The translations under genes were made by a program, and so were the position numbers. Positions 6,796-8,816 of a stretch of DNA of 8,816 bases are shown here, in pieces (the stretch's first letter is position 1; each line of letters begins with the position of its first letter). Source of the DNA: CALOCN01 sp942491735 (GTDB lineage Bacteria > Eisenbacteria > RBG-16-71-46 > JABDJR01); contig CALOCN010000006.1 of the NCBI GenBank assembly GCA_942491735.1, positions 1 through 8,816 on the forward strand. The letters are read 5' to 3'. Under the pieces are notes generated by a model. That model was not told where the DNA came from. It made no database searches and was given only the letters and a program-made list of their open reading frames with translations.

Positions 6796-7341
6796 GGGCT
6801 CTGCGCGTTCGACGACGACCGGGTACTCACCCTGAATGAGACCTCCGGACTCCCCTCCCCCATTGTCCTTTCGATCGCCGAGGGGGAATCCACCCTGGCC
6901 ATGGGTACGGCGGGGGAAGGGGTCGCCTTGTTCCGGAACCACGCCCTGGCTGGACGGATCGTTGCGAGCAATGGCTTGGCCGACGGAGTCGTGTGGTCCC
7001 TGTATGCCGCGGCCGGGGACACGTTGTATGTAGGCACCCACCGGGGGGTGTATCGATGGGCGGACGGTCGCCTCAAGGCGATCCATGCCGAGGGGGACCG
7101 CTTGCGGGGTCGCACCTACCACATCTCACGGCGTCGGGACGGCAACCTGCTGTTCGGCACCTACGACGGACTCTTTGTCCATGACGGGAAGGATTCGCGC
7201 CTTCTCTACGAGGATCCGATCCCTCGTCGCGCGATCATCTACGACGTCTGCGAGGCGCGGGACGGTTCCCTTCACCTGGCCACCCGGGTTGGAGCGGTCA
7301 CGTGGCGCAATGGAGCCGTGGAGTACCCCGCCGGAGGGTGA
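6796..7341 (+). CDS. Sensor kinase fragment: blades 7-11
   Basis: This is the second frame of the sensor gene. It resumes as GLCAFDDDRVLTLNETSGL immediately after the break at 6792-6798 and carries repeats LAMGTAGEGV, LYVGTHRGV, LLFGTYDGL and LHLATRVGA, each followed by a short aromatic or charged strand typical of reg_prop blades. A GTG or ATG start inside it (for example ATG 6901) is not a genuine gene start. The frame ends at TGA 7339-7341 after VEYPAGG. Skipping one base near 7333-7338 gives EGDPLSSVTIWV, which carries the blade onward. Confidence 0.75.
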   Translation, partial: GLCAFDDDRVLTLNETSGLPSPIVLSIAEGESTLAMGTAGEGVALFRNHALAGRIVASNGLADGVVWSLYAAAGDTLYVGTHRGVYRWADGRLKAIHAEGDRLRGRTYHISRRRDGNLLFGTYDGLFVHDGKDSRLLYEDPIPRRAIIYDVCEARDGSLHLATRVGAVTWRNGAVEYPAGG

Positions 7342-7527
7342 TCCCCTCTCCAGCGTCACCATCTGGGTGTGCGGGAACTGGCCGACGGAACCCTGGCCTA
7401 CGGAACCAACGGGGAGGGGCTCTGGCTGAGCCGGGGGGACAGCCTGCTTCGGGTCACGGAATCGGACGGACTCAGCAACGGAACGGTCTACGCCGTGGTC
7501 GAGGACGCCTCCGGCCTGATCTACCGC
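7342..7527 (+). CDS. Sensor kinase fragment: blades 12-13
   Basis: This short stretch is read in two frames. From 7342 to about 7367 the sequence DPLSSVTIWV is in frame with the base-skipped reading. A compensating change near 7364-7371 then returns to VRELADGTLAYGTNGEGL, WLSRGDSLLRVTESDGLSNG, and TVYAVVEDASGLIY. This is one complete blade and the start of the next. After 7524 the frame gives proline/arginine-rich noise (RLDPSRGQRHRG). Removing one C at 7524-7525 restores ASTHRGVNVIEGYPGDL. The open frame itself continues to 7764, but that later part is not real protein. Confidence 0.65.
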
Positions 7528-7918
7528 CTCGACCCATCGCGGGGTCAACGTCATCGAGGGGTACCCGGGGGACCTGCGGATCCGGACCATCGATCATCGG
7601 GACGGCATGGCCGGCCTGGAGTGCAGTCAGGGCGCGGCCCTGCAGGATCGCACCGGGCGCATCTGGTTTGGCACCACCCGGGGAGCAAGCGGAATCGAGC
7701 CCTCGCTCGATGTGCCGGACACGACACCTCCGCGGGTCGTGCTCCGCCGCGTGGACCTGTATGACCAGCCGATCGAGTTCGAACCGGGACGGCTGCTGCA
7801 GCCGTTCACCCACACCGAGAACTACTTTCGATTCGACTTCGTGGGATTGCAATTGCGGGCACCCGGAAAAGTCCGGTATCGATACCGGATGTCCCGAATC
7901 GATCGGGACTGGGTGGGG
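7526..7918 (+). CDS. Sensor kinase fragment: last blades and Y_Y_Y domain start
   Basis: The reading resumes as ASTHRGVNVIEGYPGDLRIR and continues DHRDGMAGLECSQGAALQD, then RTGRIWFGTTRGASGIEP, the 14th propeller repeat. A linker (VPDTTPPRVVLRRVDLYDQP) leads into the Y_Y_Y domain: NYFRFDFVGLQLRAPGKVRY and RYRMSRIDRDWVG. That domain lies between propeller and membrane in this sensor class and is thought to pass the ligand signal to the kinase. The open frame has an ATG at 7607 and runs to 8077, but after about 7915 it is out of frame. One missing G in the run at 7915-7918 joins it to VERWQVQYTALPPGDYTF in the next piece. Confidence 0.75.
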
Positions 7919-7947
7919 TCGAGCGGTGGCAGGTCCAGTACACCGCG

Positions 7948-8733
7948 TTGCCACCGGGGGACTACACGTTCGCGGTCGCCGCGGGAAACGAGTGGGGCAT
8001 CTGGAGCGAGCCCACCCGGATCGAGCTGTCGATCGCCCCACCCTTCTGGCGTACCTGGTGGTTTGCCCTCGCGGTGATCCTGGCGGTGGGGGGCGGGGTC
8101 GCGGTCGTGGTGACGCTTCGCGTGCGCCAGTTGTTGGCCCTGGAGCGGCTGCGCACGCATATCGCCGCGGACCTGCACGACGATATCGGTGCGGGGCTGA
8201 CCGAGATCTCCATCCTGAGTTCCCTGGCTGCCCGCCGCGAAAGCGGCCCGGAACCGGACTCTCTTGAGAGAATCGGACAGACGGCGCGCCGCCTCACCCA
8301 GAGCATGAGCGACATCGTGTGGCTGGTGAACCCCCGGACGGACACGGTGCCCGACCTCACGCGACGCGTCATCGACACCTACCGCCCGCTCCTGGAGGGC
8401 TCCGGGATCGAGTTGGAGACGCGGGGGTTGGACAGCCTTGGGCGAACGAAGCTGGACATGGCCTCGCGCCAGCACCTGCTGCTGATCCTGAAGGAACTCT
8501 TCAACAACGTGCTGAAGCACAGCCACGCATCGCGGGTGAGCCTGGAAGTGGGGCGTCGAGGGGGAGGGATGTGCTTGCTGCTGGAGGACGACGGCGACGG
8601 CTTTGACACCGGGGCCGAGCGGACAGGCAATGGGCTGGCAAACATCCACCGACGTGCGGGCGAACTGGGGGCGAAACTTGCCGTGACCAGCCGACCCGGA
8701 ACCGGAACCCGCGCCGAGTTGTCCTGGCGATAG
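7948..8733 (+). CDS. Sensor histidine kinase C-terminal part: Y_Y_Y end, membrane span, kinase
   Basis: The piece starts with the end of the Y_Y_Y domain (PPGDYTFAVAAGNEWGIWSE), preceded in frame by VERWQVQYTAL from about 7918. Residues 37-57 (WWFALAVILAVGGGVAVVVTL) form the single membrane span. The HisKA_3 phosphotransfer helix follows: ADLHDDIGAGLTEISIL, with the phosphorylated histidine at codon 8176-8178. The ATP-binding domain has the N-box KELFNNVLKHSHASRV, the D-box DDGDGFD and the glycine-rich GNGLANIHRRAGELGA, ending GTGTRAELSW. All catalytic elements appear intact, so this part would be active if joined to the rest. The TTG at 7948 is not a natural start; the true protein begins near 5856. 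Confidence 0.9.
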   Translation: MPPGDYTFAVAAGNEWGIWSEPTRIELSIAPPFWRTWWFALAVILAVGGGVAVVVTLRVRQLLALERLRTHIAADLHDDIGAGLTEISILSSLAARRESGPEPDSLERIGQTARRLTQSMSDIVWLVNPRTDTVPDLTRRVIDTYRPLLEGSGIELETRGLDSLGRTKLDMASRQHLLLILKELFNNVLKHSHASRVSLEVGRRGGGMCLLLEDDGDGFDTGAERTGNGLANIHRRAGELGAKLAVTSRPGTGTRAELSWR

Positions 8734-8757
8734 ACCCGGAAAGCCCCCTCCCCGGGT
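8734..8757 (+). terminator. Candidate terminator hairpin after the sensor kinase
   Basis: ACCCGG (8734-8739) and CCGGGT (8752-8757) can form a 6-bp stem directly after the kinase stop, with a 12-base loop. No clear T run follows, so support is weak. The remaining bases to 8816 hold no recognisable gene or site. Confidence 0.3.
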
Positions 8758-8816
8758 TCCCTCAGGACTTCCGACGGGTTAGATTCCATACGGTCCCGCT
8801 CCCCTTCCACGCCCCC

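Larger units (their letters stand above)
5856..8733 (+). pseudogene. Periplasmic-propeller sensor histidine kinase, whole gene with disrupted frame
   Basis: This entry spans the whole locus; its pieces are listed separately. Read across five frame changes it encodes about 960 residues: signal peptide, 14 propeller blades of WVGT-x-G-L type (reg_prop), a Y_Y_Y domain, one membrane span, HisKA_3 dimerisation/phosphotransfer domain and HATPase_c. Fourteen blades is the number expected for two seven-bladed propellers, as in known sensors of this architecture, so nothing substantial is missing. It lacks a receiver or DNA-binding domain, unlike the one-piece hybrid versions common in Bacteroides; the separate regulator is the divergent NarL-type gene. 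Frame changes lie at about 6792-6798, 7333-7341, 7364-7371, 7524-7525 and 7915-7918. No segment contains a nonsense substitution, so sequence errors or very recent decay are the likely causes. The ligand cannot be inferred; known relatives sense glycans. Confidence 0.85.

Noticed and set aside
6009..7115. Minus-strand open frame of 368 codons within the sensor gene
   Set aside because: It is opposite well-formed propeller repeats and has no protein character of its own.
6792..7341. Readthrough or recoding of TAG 6792 and TGA 7339 (selenocysteine or programmed frameshift)
   Set aside because: The reading frame changes at each site rather than continuing through it, no recoding stem or slippery heptamer was seen, and three more indels occur in the same gene. 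Simple indels explain all of them.

Overview
The window is GC-rich and carries a divergently arranged two-component system beside a large secreted metallopeptidase gene. The protein style points to an uncultured lineage of the Fibrobacteres-Chlorobi-Bacteroidetes side of the tree, for example an Eisenbacteria-, Krumholzibacteria- or Latescibacteria-like organism. Pointers are an SPNPF / VFDVRGRRVRQL type C-terminal tail (FlgD-Ig / type IX-like sorting style), CARDB-like repeats, and a double seven-bladed periplasmic propeller sensor kinase. This placement is inference; no rRNA or marker gene is present.

Layout. Positions 1-4533 (minus strand) hold one modular secreted protein of about 1,500 residues: signal peptide, CnaB/carboxypeptidase-regulatory-like domain, zincin catalytic domain (HELGHH, SEGWA), FN3-like domain, two copies of a roughly 375-residue module, and a C-terminal sorting-type domain cut by the window edge. 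Positions 4530-4961 (minus) hold a small secreted or anchored coiled-coil protein whose stop overlaps the protease start by 4 bases. Positions 5110-5748 (minus) hold an intact NarL/LuxR-type response regulator starting at TTG. From 5856 to 8733 (plus) runs a sensor kinase of about 960 residues: signal peptide, 14 propeller blades, Y_Y_Y domain, one membrane span, HisKA_3 and HATPase_c.

Both long genes are interrupted by single-base frame changes, at least 11 in total, mostly at short homopolymers. There are six in the protease gene and five in the sensor gene. Protein similarity continues across every break and no segment contains a nonsense substitution, so reading errors or very recent decay are more likely than an old pseudogene.

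Likely logic (inference): the sensor detects a periplasmic ligand and phosphorylates the divergently encoded regulator, which may control itself and the neighbouring coiled-coil/protease pair. In support, an 11-base sequence containing a near-palindrome (CACGATCATG) occurs exactly in both gaps flanking the regulator gene, once just upstream of a plausible regulator promoter. No RNA genes, mobile elements, CRISPR arrays or attachment sites were seen.
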